Part shown: one piece after another, positions 11,401 to 20,148 of the stretch
Position numbering within the stretch: the stretch's first letter is position 1
How the letters are laid out: each line of letters begins with the position of its first letter
The notes under the pieces: generated by a model
Databases searched by the model: none
Seen by the model: the letters and a program-made list of their open reading frames with translations, nothing else
Told to the model about the DNA's origin: nothing
Source of the DNA: Eudromia elegans
Taxonomy: Eukaryota > Chordata > Aves > Tinamiformes > Tinamidae
Direction of reading: 5' to 3'
DNA length: 64,000 nucleotides
Assembly (NCBI GenBank): GCA_003342815.1
Contig: PTEX01000042.1
Span: 3,914,344 to 3,978,343, forward strand
Position numbers and translations under genes: made by a program

Positions 11401-14400
11401 TATAAGTTGTCTGAGAGTGATGTTTGCATATTTAGTAATTTTAATTCAAAGTTAGAGCTATTTTCATTGGATGTAAACTAATATGATTGAATCGATCTTG
11501 GTTATAAAACTGAATTTTGGATGTCAGTAGTTGCAATTATAAATTACATGTTTTCTTCTGGTAAACACAAAATAATCACTTGAAACGTGTTCTTTGATCT
11601 ATATTTCTGGTGGAAAATATTTTTACTAGAGAAGTCACTGATGAAATAAAGATGCAGAAAATGTGATCCAAGCTGAGTAAAAAGTATATGTGTATATCTT
11701 TGTTTATATGAACACATGCACACACATGCTTGATTTTCTTTTTACAACACATCTAAGTTTATAGTACCTTGTTATGAGGAAAACAGCGTGTAGTTTCTCT
11801 GAGAAGGGTGAAAATATTCTTGGCTGCCTTAATGTACGTTTACTTACTGCTACTTATACAAATTCCAATCAAATACCATGACTTCTCTCATTTTTTTTGA
11901 GAAAAGGCTATAGCTTTATCAATACGTGTAGATTTTTGTAATTTTTCTGTTTTGCTAGGAGAAGGTATTGGTTAATATATGTGGTCCGAGGCCACATATA
12001 TCTCATACATCCGAAACCATCGACTGTGAAGATAAAATATATAAAAGTGAAATTGTATTTGACATTTTTCTTCTTTTTTTTTTTCCCAGCTTCCTAAAAG
12101 AGACTTCTCTGCTATGATCTGGCCTTTTCGATTTGCATATGACAATGAAGGATGGTCTAGTTTGGAAGGATCAGCTAATTTGCTTAATCAAACAGGTTTT
12201 TTTTTGTTCTACTTCATGTATGTTTGAGAGTTCACCTGAAGGGACAAAGGCAAGGACACCTGCTGCGTAACTCAGTGCATTCTTACAGTAACATAAGAGC
12301 ATGTGCCTACTGGTAGCTTTCTGCTGAAGTCATGAGATGTTCTAATATGATAATTTCAATCAAAAATCCATTTGTGCAGAAGATAGTTTTTGTGTAGATT
12401 TAAAAGAGATTTAAAATTTAAAACCTTCAAGCCTAGACAGCCCTTTGCTAACTGCCAGCCCTTCAGGGATGGGATAACTACCCTGTAGCCAAAATGTAGG
12501 GGCCCCCACCATACAGACCTCTGGGTGTAGGAGGGAGGGACCACACTTCTCTGGGAAAGTGTGGTCACTGGGATCTCCAGTGCACTGGAGCTGGGAACCT
12601 TCCTATCCCCGTATTTGGGGGCTAATGAATTGTTTTAGCAGCAATAGCCTGCTGCCTCTCTCCATGGCCCCTTTGGGAAGAAATAGCAATTTAGTGGATG
12701 AAAAAAAGTGTGAATAACTTGTGTAGCAATTACTCATTAAACTCAAAGCAGCAGACCCAAGGCTGCATGGTTAAGCTGATTCTGCACAGAAAGTGCAATG
12801 ATTTTGAAATGCAGTATGGTCCCTACGTGCAGCCAGCTGGACTGTGCAGTGTCATGGACGTCTGGATGTTCCTGAGGGAGGAGCTGAGATGCTCATACAC
12901 TGAGTGTCTCCATCAGGGGTTGGCATAGCCTGTGGTGGCCCAAAGGTCGGACGTCACTTTTGGCAGGGTAAGAGTGGACCCAACTACATTATGTATTGGC
13001 ATGGTTATGAATTCAGAAGGAGTGGGGGTTTTTTTTTCTTCCCTCTTTAGGTGCAGATTTTATCACTATTGTGGAGAGTGATGCTTCTAAACCATTCATT
13101 GGGAACAATGATCCAACAATGTGGCTTGGCGAAAGGCTAGGATTTTACACAGATTTTGGTCCAAGCACAAGAGATCACACTTGGGGGTGAGTCATCTTTA
13201 CACACATAGTGAGAGTAAATAATGAGGAGAAACTTTTTTATGGTTTTGTTTTTCTCCCATTGGTTATAGAAGAGGAAAAACAATCAAGTGAATAAATCAC
13301 CCAACTCTAACTGCATGAAAACATGGACAAAAACTAATCAGAATAATAATGATCATAATCACTTGTTGGAGCTTGTCTTGGAGTCTCTGAGTCACCAGCA
13401 TTGCAGTGCACTGGAGATGAAGAAGCTTTCTCTTTGTTAAACAGGATTGGTTGCTCTATTGGCTTTCATAATTCAAGAAGTGCAATCCTGTCCCTTAATA
13501 TCATGGTCAGATTTGGAAATCTCTTCCAAATACTGTATTTGATCTGCTCTTTCTTCATTATTCTTTGGAACTTTGAGAACTTTAGATTTCAGGCTGAAAG
13601 AAGTAGTAGCAATTGGAAAGTGTAACTACATTTAAAATTTTGGGGAATTTTTAGTTTATTAAACCCAGGTCGGGATATATATTGGGAAATGGGCACAAAT
13701 CTCTCTTTGTGACACAAATTTTTATATCTGTATTTTAATGCTTGACCATCTACTACTCAGGTATCTTTGCCGTTGGGGGAAAAAAAAGCAGCTTATGTGA
13801 GTTGTTTTTAAGGGAATATATAGGTCTTAGTGGCAAAAGGAACTTCCTAGTGATGTTGTAATTGCTTTTTAATTTTTGCCTTACGTGAGGAGAATTTAGT
13901 AACCTTCCTCTTCCGGAGCCTGCCTTAAATGATGCAGAATGGAGCAGAGAAGTCATTCTCTAACGCTTTCTTTCTTTTTTTTAATTAATGGCAGTAAAAA
14001 TTCTGTTATGCCTGCAGATGCTGATTTTGAAGTGTTCCATGTAAAAGTTAATGGTATATCACATAAATACATTTATCAAATGACTGCCATTCTTTTCTTG
14101 ATGGATGGACATCCTGGGGTTTTTGGAACTCTAGTCTTGAGGTTGTGCCTCATTTGAAACACCATAAAAACAGTCCTTTCCTGTTCATTCACAATTCATC
14201 TGTTAAGATCTTTGTTTGTTTGTTTGTTTGGTTGGTTTTTTCCCTGTTATTTGTGACCAAATCATAGAGACTTTGTGAAAAGTCTAGTTAGTGAAGGAAA
14301 TATTTGGTAATAAAGTTTAGGCATTTTTACTTAAGCAATATTTTAAGAAAACACACAGATTTAGAAAAACTGTACTTAGGCAGTTATGTTATGGTCTGAT

Positions 14401-17400
14401 GGTTTGAGTTCTGTGACCATTATTCAAAATTTTTCTCAAGCTCAAGCTTTTTTCTGCTTATAACACTTTGTGATATTTAAGAACTGGACAAAGTAACTAT
14501 TTTCTTTTATCCTCATGTAGGATTATGGTGCTATCAAGATATCCAATTGTAAAGTCTACCCATCACCTCCTCCCATCTCCAGAGGGAGAGATTGCACCTG
14601 CCATCTCCATGACTGTCAACTTCACAGGGAAACTGGTTGACTTTGTTGTCGCTCACTTTGGAAATGAAGAGTGTGTATTTTATATATCATTATGTATATT
14701 GTAGGAAGTGAAACATTAACTGTCATTACTGAGCTTCTATTTTGATTACTTTATAACCTTTAACATCTTCCATTTACAATATAGGCTGTAGCAAGGCATG
14801 CTGGAGAAACTATTTATGGCATAGAAAGTGCCAGTGCCAGAAAGAAACATTTTTTAAGGGAAAAGTGTATCATGCAAAACTCAGCTATAAGCCTAATACC
14901 CAGATTTATGTTACTAGTGACATTACAAAGGCACTGGTCTGCAAAACTAGAACAACTAACAGGGCCACAGATGTGTCTTAGTTGGGGATAACATCTGTGT
15001 AACTTTGCATGTGGAAGAGCCCTTTATATTCCACAAGGAGGAGGCGTTTTACCTGTAGCTCAAATATGTGACAGAAAGATTAAAGTATATTTTTCAGTTC
15101 TTTAAAACAGTGTCTTGATTACTTCTGTATAATGACTATTAATAATGAATAGCTTTTTGAAAATCTGTATAGATGTATTTTCTGTTTTGTTTCATATTTA
15201 TTGTAGTTTATCAAGTGGCAAATTTATGAATTACTTACAGAATATAATGGACGAAGAAGCTGCTGAAAAATAGGAGTCCTTTTATCCCATCTTGTACTGA
15301 GTTTTGCTGTTTGCATCTCCTGGGTAAAAACTGTTTTTCAAGCATGCAAATAGTTTGTAAAGTTCCCTTTTACTATATATATAAAATATATATACATATT
15401 TATAATGGTCAAAAATTAGACTCAATTGGAAAACTAAAACACTCCATTTTGTGCCTCATATAGATAATTAGACTTGCTTCTGAGAAACTGTTAAAATAGA
15501 GGAAAATAGCAATGTAGTTCCCATCAGAGATTACAATGAAGGAGAAAATAGGAGATGCATAGGAAACAAGTACAAAATAAATTGTGTTTTAAGGTGAATT
15601 AATTTGTAATTAGATAACATGTAAAACAGTCTGGTTTTAGTTGCTCAGGATGATGTAAACTTGGATACTGGATAACAAGTTTTTTTTTTAGTCTCTTTTC
15701 AAAATATGGGAATATATCAGTGCTGGTGTCCTTTAAAAGAACCTTTTAGATAGTAATTGTTTTGAAAAGAATACCTAGCTGAGCAGGGAACTCTGTATGT
15801 GCCTAGGCCAGGATTTTATTTAAATGTTCTTTTTGTTTGTTTGTTTTCTCTCTATTTACCCTTTTTGCATAATGCATTTGCTCTGGTCAGAATTGATGTA
15901 ATTCCCAATGCACAGTAGTATTTTAGCTGTTATCTTCTTTTGGAACTACATGTTGTCTCAATGGTATTTAATCAAATGAAAAAAGAAACATAGAAGAAAA
16001 GATACTTTGCATAACTTTTTAAAAATTATTAATGTGAACAATTGTGGAAAGNGAAGCATTATTACATTGTATTCTGAAAAAGCTAGAGACAGACATGAGG
16101 ATCCAGTACTACAGCATTTTACCAGACTATATCTGCTATTACTCATAATCATGTTGAAACTGTTCTGCAAGTCTTATAAAAGAGATGCAGAGTACTTGGC
16201 AAGTGTTTTAACTAATATTAATGGGACAACATCTCTCCTAAATTGTGTTTCATAAGTTATGTGACCCAGACTTCAATGCTAGTACTAACAGAGATGCTTC
16301 CGTGATAAAAGTAAATGGTTTTGTTAGGATGTGTACTTATTGTTATGCACCAGTGTGCTAGTGCAACTAAATTTCAAGTGCAGACAGACACAAAGTCTCA
16401 GATAACCAAAGCACTTAGGAATTCACATTTCCCAGTGATGAGTTTGCTATTAAAAACAAAAAAACAATAGAAAAAGTTGTTCATGTAATAGAAGGAGAAC
16501 GCTAATTGGGTCTACCATGTGGCTTTTATCAAGCACTGTGATCAGTCAACTCTCTGTAGACTTTCACACTCTAATACTGAGCTATTGAAAAGAATTATGT
16601 TAGACTTGTATGCAGTTTACTGTAGTATAACAGAATCTGAGCAAATATATAAAAATATATATAGTAAAGTCTTTCAATTTCCTTTAGAGAAGACTTGGAC
16701 CGAAAACTGCAGGCTATAGCTATTGCAAAGCTGTTGAAGACTAGCTCTAAGCAAGTTGTATTTCTCGGATACATCACTTCAGCTCCTGGATCCAGAGATT
16801 ATACTGAATTAATACAAAATGGAAATGTCCAGGTAATGTTAAGCTCCTCAAATTCAGTTTAAAATTTCAAATTGTTAACTTAAATGGACATACAAAAAAT
16901 GCATGCTCAAATATAAGTTGCCACAAGGGAAATTCTGATTGATAGCAGAAAGAAGAAAATCGCATTGAGGGTTGTCAAGCATTAGAGAAGGTGCCCAAAG
17001 AGGTTGTGAAATCTTTATTGGCCTTGAGCTACCTGCTTGGAAGTCTGCCCAGCCTCAAGCAGATATTTGGGACTGGAGTGTCCTCTAGAGTTCCCTTCCA
17101 GCCTCTCTTATGCTTGTCATCATTCTGCCATTTTAGAGGAACGTTCTGCAGTTCAGTTGTCTGTCAGGAAATGTCAGGTGTTGCCTGGTATGTCCATGGC
17201 AGCATAGTGTGTTGTTTTCCTTTCTACCTTGTTACCACCGTTCCGGCAGACTTAAACGACTGATTTAAAGCACCTCCTTAAGAAAAGCTTGCCTTATTTG
17301 CTTGACTTTTTCTTCTTCCACCCATAGGATATTGACAGTACAGACCTTGATAGATGGTGTAGTTATATTATGTACCGTGGAGTAATCAGGTATGCCTAAG

Positions 17401-20148
17401 CAGAATGTGTATTCACTAGCTTTGCATATGTTTATGAGTGTAAATTTTAGATGTTTCTGTAGGAACTTGCATAGCAGTTTTACATACCAATTATGTCTGG
17501 CTAGTTAGGTGTATCGTGACCTGATGAACATAGGCCTCAGGGTGAGTTGGTGTAGTTCTGAATATTATTTGCAAAAAACAATTTAAGAGAGCTTTCTGCA
17601 TCAAAAGCCTTCAGACTTAACCTGCTTTGGTAGCAGAAGAATACTTTTTTTTCCCTAAGATCCAAGCTCTGGTTTTGCAATAAAATTGTGAAGGCTAAGC
17701 CCTAATTTGCAAATGACACAGAAGATGCAAATTGTGAACTGTGATTGTAGGGTTTGTTCATGCAAAGTGCTGATCCAATCCACCAAAGCTTTATGCTGGG
17801 TATAGTGGAAACTAAGGGTCTAAGCCCATTTATAAGCACTTTCCTCTGCTGGGCGTGTGCAGTCCATATTTTGTAATGCAAAGTTTCTTGAGAATCATTC
17901 ACTTGGTCATATGCATAGCAAATGGAATTCTGCTTATTCTTGATTAGCAGTGCAAATTTTGCAGTGTTCACAGAAGTAAAAGTAGTAACTGTCTTAAGTA
18001 CCTGTATCAAGTAAGAAAATACCATTTGCAATCTGATTTTTTTCCAGTTACTCATGCCATAGATGCTTGAGTTCTTGTCTTAAATTTCAAAATCCCTCAG
18101 TGAAAAGGTTGATGAAATGATACCAGTATGTATCATCTCAAAGAGCAGATGGGGGAAAAAATATCTGGTTCTAGAATTTATTTTTATTGTCAAGCACTTA
18201 GGCTTTCCCAGTTTTTCTACTTGTGATGGTGTGTAATAGTGCTTATGTTATTAAATACTTTAAGAGTTTTGAAGGTGATGACCATAGAAATAGAAAGTTA
18301 ACTAGAAGGTAAAATAATAGCTCTCAAAGCAGGGGAAAAAAAACCTCCAAAGTCATGTATTAAGAATGAGGTGAAACTGCCTTGGGTTATTTATTCAAAC
18401 TAACCCTCCTTATTTCTGGTAGGTTGGGCTATGCCCGCATATCTCATGCTGGTCTAAGTGATTCAGAAGTCCAGATGGCCAAATTTAGGATCCCAGGTGA
18501 CTTGGATAATTATGTAGATAATGACAGAATCGTCACTGATCCTAACCAAATTCCTAAGGACATACATTTCAATCCCAGGTCAGTATATCTTAAAGGTAAT
18601 TATATCAATTATGTACACTGTGTTTTATAAGAAACAGTGTTAGGAAAAATACTAAAGTGGGAGGCAGTGTGGAGTACCAGGATGTGTACAAGTTGAGGAG
18701 GCAAAACTTCTGATATATGATTCATTTTTTTCCACTGACTTGGCATGTGTCCTGGGAAAATCAGTCTGCTGCACTGTAGCATAGATTGAACGTAATGTCT
18801 ATTTTGCCCAGGTGATTAATTTCTGAAATTGTTTAGTAGGGAGATTTGCCAAGGGCTAGTGACTCACTTCGTAGTTGATGAGATATCTCCCATGTTTCTC
18901 TGCACATCTGAGAATCAGAGCCTTAGTATAGTAGTATTTCGAACAAATACAATATATATACACATATGTATATGTATATACTATATATATGTTAAATACT
19001 CTCTCTACTTTTTAAAATCTAGAATGCTTGACTGCTATTATTTTTCTACTGACATTGAACAAATAAGAGAACTATGGAGACAGGTATTTATTTTATATTA
19101 GTGGAAGAGTCATCAACAGATAGATGTTGCCACAGATGAACAATTTCCAGCACTGTGGATGACAAACATGAGCACATGAAACTTACTATTTCAGATGCGC
19201 AGAATGTGAGGATTGTATTAATTACTTATACGCACCCAACAGCTAAGCTTACTCACTTTTTATTTACCCTGCAGTCACTAGCTTCTTGACTAAGCAGGGA
19301 TTTGCACAGTTCCTTTTCACGTGATGAAGCTTGCCTAAAGTCAGCATTACACATTCAGATTTTTCTCAGGGGGGTTTCGGTGCAGCTCTTGTCCTGATTT
19401 CCTTTATGTCACCTATATCCAGAAGAAATGATACACATTAGGAATAAGCCTAACACTTTGTGCAATAACTAGACTTGTTACTGTTTTAGAATGCCTAGTG
19501 GGCACTAACATTCTAAATAAGTACTAAGTTTTCCTGTGTAAATGTATCTACCATAGTGGTCAGCAATCAAAGCTTTCAGTTTAAATATGTTGTGAAAAGT
19601 CTACATCTTGATAGACCTCAAATTTAAAATCTCCATATAAGTTTCAAAAGAAAAATGTGCAATATTAACAACAGGATTGAATGTTTGGTTATTGCAGAGA
19701 TGAACTTTGTCATTGATTGAAGTCAATGGAAGAAAATTAGAGTATAGGATTTTACTGGATAAAAGCCCTTCTCAATTTCATCAGCTGGAGTTCCATTTAT
19801 AGAATGCCCATGGCATTAATCCAATCAGTGTAATTAAATGTCTCTGTTAAACTCAAAGACCTTTACGTAGATAATTTCCACAGATTATGGTTTATATGTA
19901 AATAGACTTGTGGCCTCTTTCTGAAATGAACTGTGTAGAGCATTTGTATGAAATGCTGGTTATACTGTAAAACTGCATGATTTAACTGCAAGTCAATAGG
20001 ATTTAACTATAGGTCAATACATATTGTAATGATTTTTCTTTGTTGAATATTTTTGCTTAGGTTTGGATCTTATAAAGATGGACATAATTATGAGCACATA
20101 CATCATTTTCATATGAGCACTCCTAAATATTTTAAACGGACAAATTAG
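1272..20148 (+). CDS. CWH43: CWH43 / PGAP2-interacting protein, 5'-partial, 14 coding exons
   Basis: Spliced CDS joins 1272-1392, 1495-1649, 3859-4063, 5174-5262, 6140-6394, 8898-9023, 11002-11081, 12090-12195, 13051-13186, 14521-14670, 16688-16832, 17328-17389, 18423-18578 and 20061-20148. Every junction is AG/GT and phase is kept throughout, giving 624 residues; about 75 N-terminal residues (human exons 1-2) lie upstream of the window. Recovered residues 1 to about 345 are hydrophobic, multi-pass, and related to the PGAP2/Frag1 family, with motifs such as [17 protein letters not shown] and [12 protein letters not shown]. Residues from about 355 to the end resemble an EEP fold: VESDASKP (Glu388), the VVAHFGN strand (His470), [12 protein letters not shown] and a histidine-rich tail [11 protein letters not shown]. 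Yeast Cwh43 exchanges GPI diacylglycerol for ceramide in the secretory pathway; the exact vertebrate reaction is less settled. Identification rests on near-collinear match to the human protein as I remember it. The next gene starts 4.3 kb downstream in the same orientation. Confidence 0.95.
1495..1649 (+). CDS. CWH43: CWH43 exon 4
   Basis: Starts after attacag and ends before gtaagt. Encodes [17 protein letters not shown] followed by [13 protein letters not shown] and a second hydrophobic stretch. Only 102 bases separate it from the previous exon, the shortest intron in the gene here. Confidence 0.93.
1650..3858 (+). other. CWH43: CWH43 intron 4
   Basis: Non-coding. The only recognisable content is the reverse-oriented CR1 LINE fragment at about 2987-3278, annotated separately. 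The remainder is AT-rich with no other signal I can support. Confidence 0.8.
2987..3278 (-). mobile_element. CR1 LINE, 5'-truncated 3' end
   Basis: On the + strand it opens with AGAATCACAGAATC, the reverse complement of the 8-bp-type CR1 3' terminal repeat, then ggttggaagggacctctag and tagtccaacccccc, all hallmarks of avian CR1. The minus strand carries the end of the reverse-transcriptase ORF (66 codons, 3064-3264, with [20 protein letters not shown]). It is truncated 5' at about 3278 and cannot be autonomous. CR1 insertions usually lack clear target-site duplications and I see none. The open reading frame suggests a moderately young copy. Confidence 0.93.
3859..4063 (+). CDS. CWH43: CWH43 exon 5
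   Basis: Acceptor attatag, donor gtaagt. Encodes a hydrophilic [13 protein letters not shown] loop, then [19 protein letters not shown] (membrane segment) and the highly conserved [19 protein letters not shown] motif typical of CWH43. Confidence 0.95.
4064..5173 (+). other. CWH43: CWH43 intron 5
   Basis: Non-coding, with a 22-base T tract at 4176-4197. A short segment at 4536-4560 (GGAGTTGACTTCAGTGGGAATG) resembles fragments of old amniote interspersed repeats. Nothing else is supported. Confidence 0.75.
5174..5262 (+). CDS. CWH43: CWH43 exon 6
   Basis: Acceptor gtgttag, donor gtaggt. Encodes [20 protein letters not shown] then [10 protein letters not shown], a membrane-spanning hairpin matching the equivalent human region. 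Confidence 0.92.
5263..6139 (+). other. CWH43: CWH43 intron 6
   Basis: Contains a perfect 26-bp tandem duplication (5787-5838) and a long T-rich tract (about 6022-6060). The tract ends in a strong but apparently unused acceptor 76 bases before the true one. Confidence 0.8.
5787..5838. repeat. 26-bp perfect tandem duplication
   Basis: The unit ggccctgtatagctaagcct plus aagttt occurs twice with no mismatch, followed by gg, the start of a third copy. It lies in CWH43 intron 6. Perfect identity implies a recent event or a polymorphic minisatellite. Confidence 0.95.
6140..6394 (+). CDS. CWH43: CWH43 exon 7
   Basis: Acceptor atttacag, donor gtacat. This is the largest coding exon of the gene here (255 bases). 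Encodes [20 protein letters not shown] and further hydrophobic helices, then [18 protein letters not shown] and the conserved [17 protein letters not shown] motif. Confidence 0.95.
6395..8897 (+). other. CWH43: CWH43 intron 7
   Basis: Non-coding, 2.5 kb. Holds a pure (TC)n microsatellite at 8382-8426. The small ORFs present show no recognisable protein. No other feature is supported. Confidence 0.75.
8382..8426. repeat. (TC)n microsatellite
   Basis: About 22 uninterrupted TC dinucleotides preceded by a short GTGTGCGCGTG stretch. It is likely length-polymorphic. Confidence 0.97.
8898..9023 (+). CDS. CWH43: CWH43 exon 8
   Basis: Acceptor tttacag, donor gtaagt. Encodes [20 protein letters not shown] and the basic segment KKSRKYIKL. 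This corresponds to the human segment linking the last helices to the C-terminal domain. Confidence 0.92.
9426..9466. repeat. 20-bp inverted repeat with one-base centre (hairpin)
   Basis: Left arm tatagggaccccagatcacc (9426-9445) and right arm ggtggtctggggtccctata (9447-9466) are complementary at 19 of 20 positions. The exception, near the loop, becomes a G-U pair in RNA. The spacer is the single base A at 9446, so a real loop would open the innermost pairs. Confidence 0.95.
9750..9905 (+). mobile_element. MIR-like ancient SINE fragment
   Basis: The segment gaggttcaggttcctgcatc, then gggtgaccttgg, caagttacgtatctctt, catttggcaagtggagac and agggctgtcttggagag follows the order of MIR core and 3' landmarks (ggttcgaatcc, tgtgaccttgggcaagt, cacttaacctct, catctgtaaaatgggga, agggttgttgtgagg). 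Divergence is high. This is assigned by eye only. Confidence 0.5.
11002..11081 (+). CDS. CWH43: CWH43 exon 9
   Basis: Acceptor tttcaag, donor gtgagt. Encodes [20 protein letters not shown] then KQKLGHG: the last membrane helix followed by a basic cytosolic-type or lumenal stop sequence. Ends in phase 0. Confidence 0.9.
11082..12089 (+). other. CWH43: CWH43 intron 9
   Basis: AT-rich. A small inverted repeat lies at 11975-12001 (atatatgtgg / ccacatatat around tccgagg). The string attctgtgattctat at 11212-11226 resembles a CR1 3' terminal repeat, but no CR1 body is recognisable before it. Confidence 0.7.
12090..12195 (+). CDS. CWH43: CWH43 exon 10
   Basis: Acceptor tttcccag; donor is cag/gttttt, a weak site. 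Encodes the junction into the catalytic-like domain: [19 protein letters not shown] then SANLLNQT, which matches the human [16 protein letters not shown] region. Confidence 0.92.
12196..13050 (+). other. CWH43: CWH43 intron 10
   Basis: Non-coding. It starts with the atypical donor gttttttttt and ends in a good pyrimidine-rich acceptor (ccctctttag). The small ORFs inside have no recognisable relatives. Confidence 0.7.
13051..13186 (+). CDS. CWH43: CWH43 exon 11
   Basis: Acceptor ctctttag, donor gtgagt. Encodes [19 protein letters not shown] then [20 protein letters not shown]. The VESD acidic motif sits where EEP-fold enzymes place a metal-binding Glu; this assignment is inference from the fold. 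Confidence 0.95.
13187..14520 (+). other. CWH43: CWH43 intron 11
   Basis: Non-coding. Contains a short (GTTT)n run at about 14213-14231. Nothing else is supported. Confidence 0.7.
14521..14670 (+). CDS. CWH43: CWH43 exon 12
   Basis: Acceptor catgtag; donor aga/gtgtgt is weak. Encodes [37 protein letters not shown] and [11 protein letters not shown]. The last is the EEP strand carrying a conserved His. Confidence 0.94.
15207..15273 (+). other. CWH43: Candidate alternative last exon of CWH43
   Basis: A pyrimidine-rich tract and ttgtag acceptor are followed by an open frame that is in phase with exon 12: [20 protein letters not shown] then K and TAG (15271-15273). An AATAAA hexamer follows about 300 bases downstream, with TG-rich sequence after it. 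Use of this exon would truncate the EEP-like domain after the AHFGN strand. All three elements could arise by chance; no expression evidence is available from sequence. Confidence 0.3.
15576..15581 (+). promoter_or_regulatory. CWH43: Intronic AATAAA, possible premature poly(A) signal
   Basis: Canonical hexamer inside intron 12, followed by ttgtgttttaagg, a TG/T-rich stretch. Meaningful only if the 15207 exon is used. Confidence 0.25.
16688..16832 (+). CDS. CWH43: CWH43 exon 13
   Basis: Acceptor cctttag, donor gtaatg. Encodes [16 protein letters not shown], then [19 protein letters not shown] and [19 protein letters not shown] occupies the position of the GDFN motif of other EEP proteins and lacks its Asp-Phe-Asn, as does the human protein. 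Confidence 0.95.
16833..17327 (+). other. CWH43: CWH43 intron 13 with old CR1 fragment
   Basis: Short intron. Most of its middle (about 16985-17115) is a diverged CR1 segment, listed separately. Confidence 0.7.
16985..17115 (+). mobile_element. Diverged CR1 LINE fragment
   Basis: aggtgcccaaagaggttgtg matches the CR1 RT-end landmark (tgcccagagaggttgtgga, encoding LPxEVV; here VPKEVV). It is followed at the expected distance by gactggagtgtcctctagag and ttcccttccagcct, the CR1 3' region. It is old and indel-ridden, without a clean 3' terminal repeat. Confidence 0.6.
17328..17389 (+). CDS. CWH43: CWH43 exon 14
   Basis: Acceptor cccatag, donor gtatgc. The 62-base exon encodes [20 protein letters not shown], nearly identical to the human segment. 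Confidence 0.94.
17390..18422 (+). other. CWH43: CWH43 intron 14
   Basis: About 1 kb, AT-rich. A 117-codon minus-strand ORF (17702-18055) has no recognisable similarity and I treat it as chance. Nothing else is supported. Confidence 0.65.
18423..18578 (+). CDS. CWH43: CWH43 exon 15
   Basis: Acceptor tggtag, donor gtcagt. Encodes [20 protein letters not shown], then [16 protein letters not shown] and IPKDIHFNP. This is the conserved C-terminal domain core. Confidence 0.95.
18579..20060 (+). other. CWH43: CWH43 intron 15
   Basis: AT-rich, with short TA-rich patches near 18.95 kb. The string attgaagtcaatgga at 19716-19730 resembles an old amniote repeat motif. No coding signal. Confidence 0.65.
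20061..20148 (+). CDS. CWH43: CWH43 exon 16, terminal coding exon
   Basis: Acceptor ttgcttag. Encodes [20 protein letters not shown] then PKYFKRTN and a TAG stop at 20146-20148. The human protein ends a few residues earlier (near KYFL), so the extra KRTN tail is a small lineage difference. Confidence 0.95.

Larger units (their letters stand above)
14671..16687 (+). other. CWH43: CWH43 intron 12
   Basis: Two kilobases, AT-rich. Contains a candidate alternative terminal exon (15207-15273, listed separately) with an AATAAA at 15576-15581. The N at 16052 lies here. No other gene is seen. Confidence 0.7.
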
